A stretch of 64,000 bases of DNA from Latrodectus hesperus (taxonomy: Eukaryota; Arthropoda; Arachnida; Araneae; Theridiidae): positions 2,731,934 to 2,795,933 of the forward strand of contig CM075856.1 in assembly GCA_037975125.1 (NCBI GenBank), in the 5' to 3' direction. Both the position numbers and the translations under genes were made by a program. Positions 11,498-24,370 of this stretch are shown in pieces; position 1 is the stretch's first letter; every line of letters begins with the position of its first letter. The notes under the pieces were generated by a model. The model saw nothing but the letters and a program-made list of their open reading frames with translations, did no database searches and was not told the DNA's origin.

Positions 11498-14138
11498 TTT
11501 GAATATATATGTATAACTACCCATTTTACAAAAAGCTAAAAATATTACTAGTTTTTGAGACATAGTAAGAGTTTTAACTGCTTATTTTATTGCAAAATGT
11601 AATTTAAAGGATTTTTTAAGATCAGAACAAAAATTTTAGAGGAACAAAAATCAGAACAAACATTTGTTAAAATAATCCTATTAGGATAATGTGCAAAATA
11701 AACTGATCTAATTTATTAATTTAACATTAAAGTACATAAAATAAGTAGAAAAAAGCTTATATTAAACATGTCTCTATTATATACATATATACATACCTTT
11801 TCATATATGTGTATACATGCAAGTATATTTACGCAAAGTAAAATGGAAAGACTGTGAATGAGTAGGCTTAGGAATAAATGAAAATAATGGGATAAGTAAA
11901 AATCGGAGACATACAAAAATTAAATTCATGTTCTTTCTGACCTACATGGTATCGATTTTCTTTGATTTAAAAATATAGCAGCTGATTTGCATTTAGTATG
12001 CCTCAATTACAGTTTGTTCTGAGAAAACTATTGAAAAGGTATAAGAAATGCTTCAAGGGCATTAACTAAATGTCATCTCATTTTCCAAATGGTTACTGCT
12101 GAATATCAGCAGTCAAGTTCTTGTTCCTTAGATGATAGTTGTTAAATGCACAAATTATTGTCAAAGGAATGAGAAAGTATCCCAGAAATGCATGAATTTA
12201 ATTTGTCGATGACGAATCAATCACTAGTCCTGTTGAGTTTGAAATGAGTACAATTAAGTATGAGTAGAATGGTGTATACGTGGGAAAATATAGTAAAAAA
12301 TCCTCCAAGTGTACGTGACGGGCATGAAAATTCGGCGAATGATTCGAAAACATCCATTTGTGCCGAATACAGATATTCAGACCTATCTTCCAGGATAAGA
12401 TATAACATCTGTCTCTAACCGAACAATTCTTAGGGATAATCGATTCCACGTGGAAGCACAAAGGTCTTCAGAAAAAGAGCAAATGGTCTCAGTTTGATCC
12501 AACACATTGCTGAAAAACGGATGAAGAATTTGTGTTTCTGTTTTTTTGTACATGTTTGTCTTAGTGGCTATTTGGAAGTTTTCGGGGTTTCCTCCTTTGC
12601 TGACTTAAATATGCCCCATAAACTTTGAAAATATCTTCTCAAAACTCATTGTACTTAGCGTCCATTAAAATGTCTTACAAAAGCCTTATTCCTTTGGGCT
12701 ACCCACTAGTCTATGTCAAAACCCTTTTTTATAATTTTACATAATTTTAAATATGTTACAAACAAATGATTTTTTTACTAAATTAATTACTTTATTCGCA
12801 GAGCAATTTGCATTTTTTTCAATTTAAAAACCAAATGTTGATAGAATAATAAACATTTATTTCAAGATATGAATTATGGAATAAAAGTTGAATTATTCTG
12901 CATCACACTTTCATTGTAAAAAAACTTGAGAAATGATGTATTTTAATCATCTTTCGGCCTTATCCCCTTATCAAGTGATACATTTTATTTTATTTTAATA
13001 ATTTTCTTTAAAAAAACCAAACCATTCATACCATCACATAATCATTTGAATCTGAGGAAGGAAATGATTATAATATCATTTTAATTTCAGTTCATTTCAG
13101 AAATGTTGTTTTCATGATTCTTGGACCATGATCCCTGGCTTTTACACATTTCACAGTTTATTTTTTTAGATTGTGGCTCTATTTTTTTATAACTGGCTGG
13201 TGAGAAAATTAACTATGTCCTTTTGGATTATAGAGGAAATTATTTTATTCTTGATAGCTATTTCATAAATATGCATTGTTTTCTACAAATATACAATTTT
13301 CATTGATTCCTTATTATATTTTTTCCTACTCAATTCCTTATTTTCCTCTAATCTGTTTAATTTTGAAAAAAAATTTTTTCAAAATTAAATAAACTTTATA
13401 GTTAATTTCCTTACAATAATGTATTTCTATCATTGAATTTTTGGATATTTCTAAGAATGAATTAGTCGACAGCTTATGAACTTCCATGGTTCAGAGTACT
13501 TTGTATTCAATTTTATTTTCTAAACAGCCTCTGTGACAGTAATATCGTTTTTTTACTCCTTCCAAAAAGAAAAAAGGAAATGGTATTCTATAAACGCACA
13601 AACAATTTTTAATGTAAACATGTGATAATAACAATAACAATATTTGATTGCTAAATTTCCTTTAAATTCTTTCCAAAGGGACAAATTAATCACCATTAAT
13701 TTTACATTTTGTCAAATTTTGAATATTATCAAGAAATATAGAGATACTAAGAAATTTTTTTCAATCTCATTGAATTCAGTTAATTAATTTGAAACTTACA
13801 TTTTCTCTAAAGAAAACTAAAGACTTTCCATTTATAACACTTATTGATTCGAAGATTTTTGCTACTTTGAAAGTTCTAATTATTATCGTTTTTCACTCTT
13901 TTGTTATTTTCGAGACCAAATATTCAATAGCTTATTTCCCTAATTTTTCATGATTAGGGAATAACTTTCAAATAAATTAATTCAGATAAAATATTTCTGA
14001 CATTTTTTATGATCTTTTTCCCTTTCTGTCTAATATCAATATACAACTTCAAATCCTATATATTTCTATTCCTCTTTGCTTGAATTTCAAGCAGTTTTGT
14101 TTATTATCCTATTATAATTATATAGTTTCATTCATTCA
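11498..14138. other. AT-rich spacer
   Basis: No gene or recognised repeat in about 2.6 kb. Short open frames around 12198-12461 (minus) show no family motif. Confidence 0.45.
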
Positions 14139-14411
14139 TTGTCTTGTGCCAGCTAGGCTGGCAACATGGGGTGCGCTACTCCACTTTTCCAACTGAACCC
14201 TATTTTGGTGTGGAGTCCGACTTCCTCAGTACACACATTCCTTAGGGACCCGTTTATAGGGTAGGCAACCATTCACACCTCATTCCTACAAGGAAAGGAC
14301 AAAGACAGGATAGATAGAGAGAGAAAGTACGTCCATGCCCGAACCGGGATTCAAACCCAGGACCTCCTTACCCGTTGTCAGGAATGCTGACCACTAGACA
14401 AATTGGTCGGC
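14139..14411 (-). mobile_element. tRNA-derived SINE, head I + tail A
   Basis: Minus strand, full length except that the terminal AAC repeat is nearly lost (plus-strand TTGTCTTGTGCC at 14139). A-box-like TCTAGTGGTCAG near 14395 and B-box-like GGGTTTGAATCCCGG near 14350 are intact. Very similar to the 8.4-kb copy throughout. Confidence 0.9.
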
Positions 14412-17163
14412 ATATTATATACTATTCATAGCATATAATTAACTAAACTATATGCTTGGTTCACTAAAGTATAACTTTGACAATTTTGTAAATTTTTGTT
14501 AATACAATAACGTTATTTCTTCTTTGACTTTGATTTCTGCTATTTCTTTAATTTGATTTCTAAACTTGTTTTTTTTTAAATTTCATTGTATTTTCGTGAT
14601 TAAAAAAAAGAAGCGCAAATCAAGCACTCGTCTTGAGCAAGAAAAATAACATGCCATAAAACTAAAAAAACTAAAACTTTCCCAAAAATATTAAACCTAA
14701 AATGTTTGTGTCTTTTCAGCAATAAATGTATATAAGTACACATTTATGCTACCAGTGCAGTGCTTTTCAGCTATACTTTTTAGAAGGAAGATATTCGGAA
14801 TCGCTTATTGTTAAGTGTGTAAAAAAACATTGTGTGAAAATGAGGATGCATTAGTTGAATTAAATTTAATAATTTTTTATCATACAAATTCCGTTAAAAA
14901 ATCCCCTAAGTCATTATTATAAATCAACCGGACAATATCTAAAATATATCAATTTCCAGCAAACCGTAAAAAATATTTCTTTCTTTTTTTGAATCAATTA
15001 CATCTAATTTAAGTTTCTTTATCATATATTTCTACTTGACTACTTAGTAAAGTTCTTAATACAATAATATGAATCTAAATAAAACTATCACACACATTGA
15101 AAGTACCTGTATATTTTTTCACTATATCTCGATAGCATTTATGTATAATAGCAACGGAAGTTCACAAAAGGAACATTATCAGCAATAGACCTGATCAATA
15201 ATTGGAAATTTCTTTAAAAGAAAGAATCAATAAGAACAATATTTCGTTTATTCAACTTATATTCAGCAACAATTTTTTATATATTTTTTCATCTTGGATA
15301 CATATTAAAAATGTATCTTAGATACATTTAAATTTTTTTATTGATAACATTAGTATCCGTGTGTTATATTAACTGTTCGTTTCAATGATTTTTCAGAACT
15401 TTGTTGTCATTAACCTTTTACAATTTGCAGATAAAATAAAAATAAATTATAATTTTAGGAATCTCATCTGTAAAACAGAACTTGATTCTGAAATCACTAA
15501 TGCTGTAATGTTTGTCAGAAACTTTCAAAACATAAAAGTGATTACCAAAATATTTACAATTTTAGTAAATTTGCAATAAAAATTTTCAATTCAAAGCAAG
15601 AAAAATATATGTTCAAAAAATGAGAATAACTAAAAGATTAAGAAATGCGAAGAAAAAAATTTAACTATCATATTAATTCATCACTAACCAAATTCTAGGT
15701 TTTTATTTCCTGGATAAAAATTCCAATGACATTTTCTTTCAAAAATGTTAGATTTGTAATGAAGAATGTCTCCTTGATATTGTCAATTTTTCCCAGGGTT
15801 AGACTATACTTGAGGGTGCCCTTTGAATTCTCGCCAAGTTTATCGCAAAGCTGGGCGATGTTGTTCTATTTATGGTAACCCTAAACGTTATTCTGAAATC
15901 CATTCATGGTTCTGATTGGTTTAGATTCTGATTGGTTTTCTTCTCAGGATAAATTTAAGCAAAATCTGTAAGTGCTATTAGAGAATTCTGTTTGGTTTTA
16001 GCAAAACAATTAGAGTAGAATTCTGTTTCAATTGCAGAAAAATATTTATTCTGTTATGGATTATTCACTATTCTGTTTTCGTTCGATGAAAATTCTCATA
16101 AAGTAAACTTTTAAACTTACGACTGATATTAGTTGAATATTACTTCATTGATGTTCAGAAATACAATCTATTTGTTAATTTCCATTTGTAGGTGTAAAAA
16201 ACAATAGTTAGTTAAAAAGAGTAGCATATACTTTCAGAATTCCTCAATTTCTCGCCAATTGGTGCCAAATTTAGTAATCTTGATTTATTTCTGGTTGATC
16301 TATCGTGTTGTCAGAACCATCTTATTTCTTCAAATATGACGGACGGAGACAAGATAAGCCAAAAAAATTGTCAATTTTCTTAAAGGGGCAACCTAAAGTC
16401 TATTTCACCAATTAGAAAATACCTAAACTGTTACTTGCCAATTTCCCTTGATAAATTGGGCTTTTTGAAAATAACCAAAAGCTATAATGACAAAAGTGTA
16501 AATAGACTAAAAACAAATGAAAACTTCACAATAATGATGTAAGAATAACTTTGTTCATTTATTTTTATTCACAAAACTTTTTCATTTTTTATTTTCTACA
16601 TTGATTAAACATTTTCTTAAAAAATTATATGAAAATATTATGAGACGTCAGACGAATTTATTATGATGTCAGAAATGCTTGTTTATTTACCTTTAACAGG
16701 ACCACATAAAAAAAAATGTTAATCCTTAGTAATATATAATATGCATTAAAGTATTAAAGATTCGTATTTTTCAAATTTTGATATTGCTTATTAATTTTTC
16801 CTTTCAACTTTTTGCTGATTCCGTAATAATGCCTATTAAAATAATTTATTTAATCTGCTCATTGTGTAATGCTTATTTTCTGCATTACAATTTTTTTTTT
16901 TACTTTTCTTTCTATATACAGGGAGAGTATCTACTTTTTGAGAACTGTGTTTTTGGTTTCCAGATATATTAAAACTTGGGATACACATGTTAAATAATCT
17001 AAAACAAAAGTTAGGTAAAAATAACAATTCATTATTATCATCAGACTCAAAAAAAAATTTTACAAATATGAAAGCTACAATGAAGTCTTTTCGAACTAAA
17101 GCTTCATTTTCTAGAGAAACTAATGTTTCTTAGCTGCTGTGGTGTTACATAGAGAATATGGTG
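14412..17163. other. AT-rich spacer; slightly richer block at 15790-16490
   Basis: No gene recognised. Between about 15790 and 16490 complexity rises (AATTCTCGCCAAGTTTATCG near 15828, AATTTCTCGCCAATTGGTGC near 16246), so it may hold an old interspersed repeat. I cannot assign it. Confidence 0.4.
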
Positions 17164-17207
17164 CCAATCTAGATATATGTGACAGAGTACACATACTTCC
17201 AGATTGG
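17164..17207. repeat. Imperfect hairpin resembling a small RNA precursor
   Basis: Arms 17164-17181 and 17190-17207 pair at 15 of 18 positions with symmetric mismatches and an 8-base loop. Pairing extends three bases outward on each side, counting one G-T pair. The sequence is not simple repeat. It is shorter than a typical animal microRNA precursor, and there is no conservation or expression evidence. Confidence 0.45.
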
Positions 17208-17397
17208 TACATAGCCACAAATGGATTATTCCTTTTGGATTTTTTTTTTTTTTTTTTTTACTTCGAGCAAAAATTTTTAAACTAAAAGTTGTTTCCCTCA
17301 TTTTTTGTTCCAAGAAGAAATATTCACAACTAAAATTTTCTTTCAAAACATATTTTTGCACAATGAAAGACTAGTAATATAATATTTACTAGAAAAT

Positions 17398-17813
17398 GCA
17401 ATGTGGTAGTTGTTGTCTTGTCCATAAAGGTGCAAATGAATTTTATGTTCCTCCAAAAGTCCTGGTAGCGAGGTCCGCCAGTTCTGGGTCCCGGAGGTCT
17501 TGGAGGATCTCGATTGGTGGTGCTCCAAGAAGGAAGAGAGGGGGCGGATTATGGCTTGACAGTTAAAAACATGTTCCGGCGTCAATTGGGATTTAAGACA
17601 GTGCTTGCAGTGGGGAAAGGATTCAATACCAGTTGGTGATATTTTCATGGCCTTAAAATGTCCAGTACGTAACCGAGCTATTGTAGAGGGCAGGGTTCTT
17701 GGGCAGTCTAGGTCAGGGATTGTTGCCTTGCTAAGATGTTGGTTGTAGATCCTACTCTTGGCAGCAGCATTTACATCTGTAGGGATTGAGTAGTACAGTG
17801 CTAGAAAATACAA
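17398..17813 (-). pseudogene. LINE ORF2 C-terminal fragment
   Basis: The minus-strand frame carries the region after RNase H of a LINE ORF2: PRTLPSTIARLRTGHFKAMK, then a Cys/His cluster CKHCLKSQLTPEHVFNC, then LLEEHKIHLHLYG near the end. ARLRTGHF and C..C......H...C are typical of the C-termini of many arthropod LINEs. No reverse transcriptase is present. The frame's last residues past about 17398 run into AT-rich DNA. Confidence 0.75.
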
Positions 17814-18541
17814 TATTTTAATAGTATTAAACTATCAGTACATACTGCAAATTGCAGTGAGTTTAAACTTGAAGACAAGTATACAAAAAGTCTTTTAAAA
17901 ATCGGAAATTTAATTAAAAATTTTGAAATGTTGTAACCATAAAATTTATTATACCTACTAATTATGTTAACAATAATTTAATTGAAAAATTCACCTTAAA
18001 TTGGTTAAAATATGGAATTTTGGAAAAATAATTCTTTTTACAAGTCCTTGTAATTTCTTAAAGAAAGCACATTGTCTGTATTCTAATAAACAGATTTAAA
18101 TATAATTTTTATTCTTGTTGTGCTGAAAGTCTAAACATCAATAATATAGTACATTTACGGTTTGAATTTACCCCTATAGTAATTTAGAGCCGATATAAAA
18201 ATTCGATAAAATAAATGCACTGTTGAATGAGTAAGTACAAACATTGTTATTGTAATTACGAGTCGAAAATCGCAAAAATTGAAAATTGTAAACTCTTATT
18301 TGCAAAGAAACTTGAAGAAGACTTATAAAAATTATTACGCACGTGTATGGATAATAGGTTACATTGGGAATGATTACCTGAAAATGTAATATAACAATTT
18401 GCAAAAAATGAATAATTAACGAAAAAGATTTTGTGTAGTGCAGTAGAAAAAGATTACAACTGTACAAACTACTTTATAAAACGCTGCAGTATAGTGCCAC
18501 CAACTCTTCTAGGCCTTTTGATAATGCATTGGCAGTTCAAA
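17814..18541. other. AT-rich spacer
   Basis: Nothing recognised. Confidence 0.5.
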
Positions 18542-18823
18542 GTTGTTGTTGTTGTTACTAATGACACTTGGACAAGTCAAGCTCGCTATGCCTGGCTATG
18601 CAAATTAAGTCAATTGGGAGAGTCTTTCATTTTAATCAGAGCACCATGAAGGTGAAAATACGACATTGCTCTACACACATGTTATAGGTACCCGTTTATA
18701 GGGTAGGCAACCATTCACACCTCATTCATACAAGGAAAGGACAAAGAGAGGATAGATAGAGAGAACCCAGGACCTCCCCTTATCCGCAGTCAGGCACGCT
18801 GACCACTAGACATGTTGGTCGAC
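18542..18823 (-). mobile_element. tRNA-derived SINE, head I + tail B, B box deleted
   Basis: Minus strand. Tail B is complete and ends in AAC repeats (plus-strand GTTGTTGTTGTT at 18543). The central body is present, but about 30 bases that include the B box are missing between GATAGATAGAGAGA and ACCCAGGACCTCC near 18765. The A-box end is intact (18790-18823). Without a B box it should be transcriptionally dead. It shows that head I and tail B also occur joined in a copy that keeps the 5' end. Confidence 0.9.
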
Positions 18824-19286
18824 AGCAGTTCAAAGTAAAAGCCTTTGTAAAGGTAAAAGCTTCTGACCAACAGATATTGCAACTGAAACAAATGCTCTCA
18901 TTCTCATCATAAGTAAATCCAAACATCGTACACGTTGTGTACTAGATATTCAGCAAAGTCTATATAAGATTATTATGTTATTACATAAAATAAAACCTCA
19001 TCATATGCAATTGTAGAACTTTCATGGACATATGACTGCATCATTAAACACGAATTTTGTAAATGTTTACTGCAAACATTTTGTTTGTGTTTGAGGGAAA
19101 TCAAATGAAAGTGCTTCAGTGGAAGCTAGAAGAAATGTCCAAACGATGAATGTATTTTTAGGCTTTTTAAGTTAAAACTTTGTTCCTTTTGTGGAGAAAC
19201 TGTGAAAGGTACTTTTATTTGTTGAATGGTGAGTTGTTTTCAAAGATTATTTCTGATAACACATATATAAACTTCACTCTAACAAG
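18824..19286. other. Spacer
   Basis: Nothing recognised. Confidence 0.45.
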
Positions 19287-20036
19287 ATGGTGCTAAATTT
19301 ATTGGCATACAGAAGTCCCAACTCAAAGAGGAGCTTCCAAATGAATAGATTTGGCACTGTGCATAAAAAGATAAGTTTATTTTCAAGTGATTCTAAAAGT
19401 TCCTTGAGCTTACAGCCATCGATTTTTTTCAGCTTACCCAAGTCTTTTTCAAAAACACTACCAAAAAGAAGATTATCGCAGAATGGAACTCAGGTTTCGT
19501 TTCCTCTCATAATTGTAAGTGGACAAAATCTTCTTTCCCTTCAGTTCCCTGCAGAATTAAGAACTACTGGTTTTACACTGACTTTAAAATTACGCAATTC
19601 CTCACTGGGCATGGGAAATTCAATAGTTACCTACACCGTTTCCACTATTAAAAATCAGTGAGGTGTGCATGTGCAACTCTGGGAGTGACAACCCTTCTCA
19701 CATTCTTCTTGAATACCCATCTATTTCAGAAGAAAGGAACGAGCTTTGTAAAGACTTAAATAGCAGGTGGCCCCCGATTATGGTGGACCTAGTTAAGATA
19801 GAGAATTTTGAATTTTTAATAAAATGTATCCATCCTGTTATCTAATTCCTTTTTCAATTTTATATCTCTTTTTTTCTCTCTGCCTTCTTTTATTATTATT
19901 ATTTTTTCATCTCATGATTTATTTGGATTTGTTTTGTAGTACATTTGTTGTACCTTCGGGCCCTGTGTGCTATTCCTTTGTGCACAGGGAGATATTTTTG
20001 TTTTCCCAAATAAAAAAAATGATTCTTAAAGGAATT
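19287..20036 (+). pseudogene. LINE 3' fragment (frameshifted ORF2 C-terminus and 3' UTR)
   Basis: A relic read in two frames. In one, QFLTGHGKFNSYLHRFH lies near 19590-19645; after a frameshift near 19650 the Cys/His region continues as CMCNSGSDNPSHILLEYP and ends near 19845. The motif order (LTGHGxFxxYLHRF, then CxC...H...) is the usual C-terminal signature of RNase-H-bearing LINEs. Stops are scattered upstream. A T-rich 3' UTR with GTACCTTCGGGCCCTGTGTG follows, and an A-rich stretch near 20010-20040 may be the 3' end. Confidence 0.75.
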
Positions 20037-20769
20037 TTTTAAATTAACAAGAACATTTCAACTCTCTGACATCTTGTAAATGCAGCACAGGTGAACTGTG
20101 AGAACACTATATTCTGACGTGTGAGTTAAATTTAACACACAAAGAAAGTAAAACATTTGTTTGGTTAGCAGTAATGATGTGTAAAATTTAAAAATATGTT
20201 TTGTATTACAAAAAGTATATGAAATAAAAACATTCCTTATTTTTTATATGATACTTAAAAAGTAACCACATAAAAATAACCATTTAAAATTCAAAATATC
20301 GTTAATAATATAAATATAATATTTCACTAGCAAAAGATTATTGTAATTTAAAAAATTTGCATTTTTATCTAAAATTTTTATTTTAAATGCAAAAATCTGC
20401 ATATTTTCACCAAACAATTTATTTACTGAACTTTTTTCTGTAAGTACCATAAAGCGAAATAATCATTTTTGATTTTAATAGAATAAAAAGAAATTATTTT
20501 GAATTTAAATATAAAATCATTAATTGAAGTTGTTTCAAATTTAACATAATTTCTAAAATCAATTTGAAGAAATTTAATTCCTCAATATGTAAATGAAATT
20601 TTTATGCACGGAATACTACCCAAATATTAAGATATTTTAATAATTCTTAATATTTTGATAAAAAATATATCGAAGGATAAATTATATTATAAATATCAGA
20701 GAAACACAATTTTCTTTTTCATTTTTGAAAAGCCTAACATCAATTTGTAGCTTAATAAACATGTCAGGA
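20037..20769. other. AT-rich spacer
   Basis: Nothing recognised. Confidence 0.5.
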
Positions 20770-21260
20770 GTTGTCTGAAATTCATTCCCTTGAAAGTTTT
20801 GGAGCGTTTTGGGGGAGTCTTTTCTTTTCAAAGCCTTGCGAACATCATCTTGGTGTTTCAAATCTGGACTGCAAACTTCTCACGTGTGTAGCATCTTCTT
20901 ACACTGGATGTAAAGTGTTTGGCAAAAATAGCCTTTCCAAATCCATAAGACAGGATCTTTATACAGTTTCTCGAAATCTGCGTTCCATCCTTCTAAGATG
21001 TCGGAAGTGGATCCCTTCATATGCAAAACTGAAGTCATAGATGCCTCGGAAACGAGTAAAGTAAATACTTTTAATGGAAGGTAAGCCGTGCCATTGCGAA
21101 GGAGGTCCTTCCATGCTTTATTCATGGGGAGACTCCTATTGGAATGCAAAAAAGATAGTAGGTTTTTCTTTCCACCTGTTTGACGGCTTTGCAGGAAGCT
21201 ACAGAACCCCCCCCCCTCAGTTCTCTTTGACATATGCATTAGATGCAGGTTCGTTGTCCA
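20770..21260 (-). pseudogene. Possible LINE ORF2 fragment between endonuclease and reverse transcriptase
   Basis: A 119-codon minus-strand frame (21239-20880) contains MNKAWKDLLRNG and ILEGWNADFEKLYKDP. The latter resembles the LxxWxxxFxxLY motif that precedes the reverse transcriptase domain in many LINEs. The frame continues with weaker similarity to about 20790. A homopolymer of about 11 C at 21208-21218 lies near the start. No catalytic motif is visible, so this is tentative; a broken host exon is an alternative. Confidence 0.35.
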
Positions 21261-22230
21261 AATTTTATGACTAAAAGGAAATTCTCAAGCGATACGAACC
21301 AAATTAAAATCGGAAGATGTGACTTAATAAGTTATCTTTTTAAGAAAGTTTCCGCTGAATAACAAATTTAAGTATTTTTTTACTATGAAAAGCGAATTTA
21401 AGAAATTTTGTTTCTCGGGTAAAAAGAAATAGAAATTGTAAAAAAATAAGTATTCAGTTTATATTAAAAGATTAATTTTTCTGCTGGAAGCAAAATTTTT
21501 TGTAAAATTATTTTGAATTCCTCTTCCAGTATACATTTGCTTATGTAAATGATCATAAAGTTATAAATATAAACATCAAAGAATAAAATAGGTAATTTAA
21601 TATTCTCTAATTTACATTAAATTGAAACAATTTATATTTAAACATCTGGAAAATTAAAATAATTCAAATGTATTGCTCTCAATTGTTTTAAAGATTCTGT
21701 TGAAGTTTCAAATATTTGTCCAAATATAAGCAAGATTCATTTAGTAGATATAAGTAAGATTCATTAGATAAGATCGATTAGCTATTTAAAATATAAGTAA
21801 CATCCTTTAGATGTATTAGATCCATTTAGTAGAAACTTATGCTTATATGTGTTAAAATCATGAAATTTGAGACAGCATTTTAAGGGGTTCTGTGTATCCA
21901 CATTTTCTAATAGGACAAGAGAGATACATTATGACCCAATTATTTATTTTTTTCATAATTCCATGTTTTTATTTTTATCATTCTATTTGTCATAGTTATA
22001 AAGCAGTTATGATCAAATGTAGGTCTTTTGAAGAATTGCCATTTCATCACATGATTTTTGTAAATATAGCAACTGAAATTGATTAAAAATTAGTTTTAAG
22101 TGTACATGTTTACAAATTATGTGCATGAAAATATTTTCTTCCATCGTATTTAATTCCATAGTTAATTTCTTTAGTTCTCTTAGAAGTAAATTCTATTTTG
22201 AGGTTACAGTTAACTTACACAATCGTGTTT
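21261..22230. other. AT-rich spacer with degenerate short repeats
   Basis: Between 21725 and 21840, words like ATATAAGTAAGATTCATTAG recur imperfectly. No gene seen. Confidence 0.45.
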
Positions 22231-22296
22231 CAATCTAACTGGTAGAGTCCAACTCAGGGGTAGATACACGGAAACATGCTGGTGCAACAGCAACAA
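22231..22296 (+). mobile_element. SINE tail C fragment
   Basis: Only the last part of tail C is present: AACTGGTAGAGTCCAACTCA, then ATGCTGGTGCAACAGCAAC. It aligns with the reverse complement of 50040-50120, including the terminal CAA/AAC repeat. This is a severely 5'-truncated copy. Confidence 0.65.
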
Positions 22297-22740
22297 TCTG
22301 ATTTCTATTGCAAACTTATTACTTTAATGTAAGAATAGCCTATTTTGAAGTGAAAGATTTAAGATTTGAAGTTGCTATTTTTTTTTTTTGTTAACAGATT
22401 CATGAATATTTTCTGATTAATATCATCACCATTGTAAAGGTCATAATTCTAAAATTTTTTAAATTCCTTTCACAAAGATTTTTTCTGTAAGGAAGTTTTA
22501 ATTATAAAAATCTATCGAAATGCTGTGTTTAGAATTTTATGTTTTTTACAAAAATTACACTGGTGGTTTTAAAAAGATATACATTTTGTGAGATGAATAT
22601 AAGTATTTATAATTGGTTGTCATTTGCTTATTTATTACAAATTCCCAGAAATTTAAGTATGACACCACTATTTCTCTAGCCTTCTAATATTTCTGAACTC
22701 TACAGTTTAAAAACAGAAGTGAAGAGCACGAGTCGAGATG
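22297..22740. other. AT-rich spacer
   Basis: Nothing recognised. Confidence 0.5.
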
Positions 22741-22910
22741 AATAGCATCAAAAATGCGATGTTGTCTGCACAGAGTACATCACTTACTCTGTGCAGAGTA
22801 CTTCACAGAGTACTTAGTCCAAACTTACACAAGTAAGATACAAGGAAGGAGGCAAAGACGTAGCAGATTTAGGAATAACCAGGCTGCACCACGTGGAGGT
22901 CTGCTACATT
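22741..22910. repeat. Cluster of two inverted repeats
   Basis: CTGCACAGAGTA (22766-22777) is followed after 7 bases by its exact complement (22785-22796), and CAGAGTAC recurs again just downstream. About 60 bases on, GTAGCAGA (22860-22867) pairs with TCTGCTAC (22900-22907). Base composition is higher in GC than the flanks. It could be a structured RNA or transposon end; I recognise no family. Confidence 0.6.
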
Positions 22911-23439
22911 ACACCCATAATTGGTTATCATAACTTTAAACTAATTATTAAAGTACTTCATTGCTATGAATTTTCCAGGAGAATTAATAGAACAAATGAA
23001 ACTTTAAATTAATTTTTCTTGGAAAGATTCACTGGAAATAAAAAAATTGTTGCATTTGAATATTTATTTAGATTGAATCAATATAATTAATTTTTAACAG
23101 TTATCTAAAATGTTTTACACGTTTGTAAATAATCAATAGTATGATGATGGTAGATACATAAGATGCATTGGATAATATTAATTGGTATTTTTACAGTTGG
23201 AAATGGAAAGATCTCTAAATTTTCATACTATACACAAGAATTGAGATTAAGATTTGCTATATTGTTTATATAAACTTTATTAAATCAACTTAAATATTAT
23301 TCCATCTGATCCTGATTGAAGATGGTTTCAGAAGTAATCTTTTTAATGAAGGATTATATGTATACATGGCAATATAAATATATTAGTATACCATCTTTCT
23401 ATATCTATGTAATATACAAATAGTTATCAAAAAGAAGAA
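22911..23439. other. AT-rich spacer
   Basis: Nothing recognised. Confidence 0.5.
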
Positions 23440-24370
23440 AATACCATTGAGTTATAAAAATGCCTTTATTAGTTTCGTGTTGGACTTTCTTTTGCATTTA
23501 ATACTACTTGGAAATGCCAAGAAATTGATGCCTATAAATACTGAATAGTGTTTAGAGAAATATCACCCCATTTTTCATGGACATATTGTGAGAGTTTTAG
23601 AAGAGATGCCGGTTGAAAATTTCGATTCCATAATGAACGCTCTAAAATAGATCATAATGGTATTAATTACTTTGAGATCAAGTGGCTGTATGGGCTGAGG
23701 TAGATTTTAAGCATGATCCTCATTCTTATCAATCTACGATAGGACAAGTTCGTAGAAAGGACTCATATTCATCAATGTACATTGTATAGATAAGTGCATT
23801 ATCATATCTTCTACAGGAAACAGAATTTTATCATAAGATGAAACTTTTCAGCTAAAATTCACCTAACAATCCTTCTTTTCAGGTTTGTGATTGATTTAAT
23901 GAAGAAAAAAACGACACGGCTGTCCATACCAATACAGATCAGTATCCATGCTTGACAGTTGGAAGAGGACAGTCATGATCATATACTGCTGTCCTTTAAA
24001 CTTGCAGCTCCCTGCGATAGATGGTTCGTCAGACCACATTATATTCTTTGATATATCAATCGTCTAGTTTTTCTGAATATCGCACCAGTGTAGCTGATGT
24101 GAGGCAGTAAGATCTGTTACGAGTGGCTAGGTGATTAATGCTCTACCATAAATGGTCTGTTATGAAGATGCCTTTTAAGTGTAATCTTTGTCAATGGAGA
24201 ATCCAGATGTTTATTGAGGTCTGTGGCAAATTTTGAAACAGTTTTTCACTATTTAGACATTACATTCCGCTTCAACACTCATCGGTTTTTTTTCACTGAG
24301 CTTTTTTTCTGTTCAATATTTTCTTATACAGAGCTTGTCTTATCACGCAGTGGTTTTTAAGTCCTGACTT
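23440..24370 (-). pseudogene. Tc1-like transposase relic
   Basis: Minus-strand remnants occur in the order of a Tc1 transposase, with many frameshifts. A KPLLTK-like N-terminal region and GWCDIQKN-type stretch lie at about 24130-24070, then WSDEPSIAG at about 24020, which corresponds to the first catalytic motif WSDES. A QPLDLKVINTI-like remnant of the SPDLNxIE motif holding the third acidic residue lies near 23690. The C-terminal VHEKWGDISLNTIQYL follows near 23560. No intact frame remains. Clear inverted repeats were not found at either end. Confidence 0.65.
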
